Shown here in pieces: positions 6,219 to 6,285 of a DNA stretch of 6,285 nt; positions within the stretch are counted from its first letter, which is position 1; each line of letters begins with the position of its first letter. Where the stretch lies: the NCBI GenBank assembly GCA_902475455.1, contig CABRZO010000147.1:1-6285 (forward strand). The letters are read 5' to 3'. The DNA is from an uncultured Eubacteriales bacterium (GTDB lineage Bacteria > Bacillota > Clostridia > Oscillospirales > Oscillospiraceae). Both the position numbers and the translations under genes were made by a program. The notes under the pieces were generated by a model. It searched no databases. It had not been told where the DNA came from and saw only the letters and a program-made list of their open reading frames with translations.

Positions 6219-6276
6219 CAACTGCATATCAAGGCGCCGTTTTCCCTGGGGGAAGCGGTCCCTTGATATGCAATTG
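6219..6276 (-). repeat. Long inverted repeat (hairpin) upstream of oppB
   Basis: The arms at 6219-6234 (CAACTGCATATCAAGG) and 6261-6276 (CCTTGATATGCAATTG) pair over 16 bp with one non-Watson-Crick position. That position is a G-U wobble in minus-strand RNA but a C-A mismatch in plus-strand RNA. An inner stem continues: CCG (6237-6239) with CGG (6256-6258), and TTCCC (6242-6246) with GGGAA (6250-6254), closing a 3-nt loop. No U-tract follows on the minus strand, so it is not a standard intrinsic terminator. It lies about 60 nt before the oppB start, so it could be a leader structure, an intercistronic stabilising hairpin after an upstream oppA, or a dispersed palindromic repeat. The rest of 6172-6285 shows no supported gene and no convincing sigma-A promoter. 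Confidence 0.8.
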
Positions 6277-6285
6277 GTAAAAGCA

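Noticed and set aside
6172..6285. A riboswitch, T-box or sigma-A promoter upstream of oppB
   Set aside because: The hairpin is clear, but I see no conserved riboswitch or T-box core and no convincing -35/-10 pair at proper spacing on the minus strand. The promoter may lie outside the window.

Overview
The window looks like chromosomal DNA from a GC-rich member of the Bacillota, most likely a gut Oscillospiraceae-type clostridium. The evidence is strong AGGAGG-type ribosome binding sites, tight operon packing, a DinB with the Firmicute-style C-terminus, and Opp proteins that read as clostridial. The genus is not resolved. No mobile element, CRISPR array, tRNA or rRNA was seen.

Layout: the left end (2-1015, + strand) holds the 3' part of a DNA polymerase IV gene (dinB) whose start lies outside the window. 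A bidirectional intrinsic terminator (1017-1056) separates it from a convergent five-gene minus-strand operon. In transcription order (right to left) the operon is oppB (6156-5170), oppC (5151-3595), oppD (3581-2427), oppF (2427-1357) and a 97-residue small membrane protein (1357-1064). Gene junctions are 18 nt, 13 nt, a 1-nt TAATG overlap and a 1-nt TGATG overlap. Together oppBCDF would encode the two membrane subunits and two ATPases of a peptide/nickel-type (PepT family) ABC importer. The substrate-binding protein (oppA) is not in the window and may lie upstream beyond 6285 or elsewhere.

The region upstream of oppB (6172-6285) contains no supported gene but has a long 58-bp inverted repeat. 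It would form a strong hairpin in the opp-sense RNA.

Most of the window is a conventional transporter operon beside a conventional repair polymerase. The unusual parts are: a roughly 210-residue extracytoplasmic insertion in OppC that appears to be built from three related repeats; the uncharacterised small membrane protein translationally coupled to oppF; charged N-terminal extensions on OppD and OppF; the hairpin before oppB; and an oppB start that is probably GTG rather than the upstream ATG. No clearly new defence or mobile system is visible.
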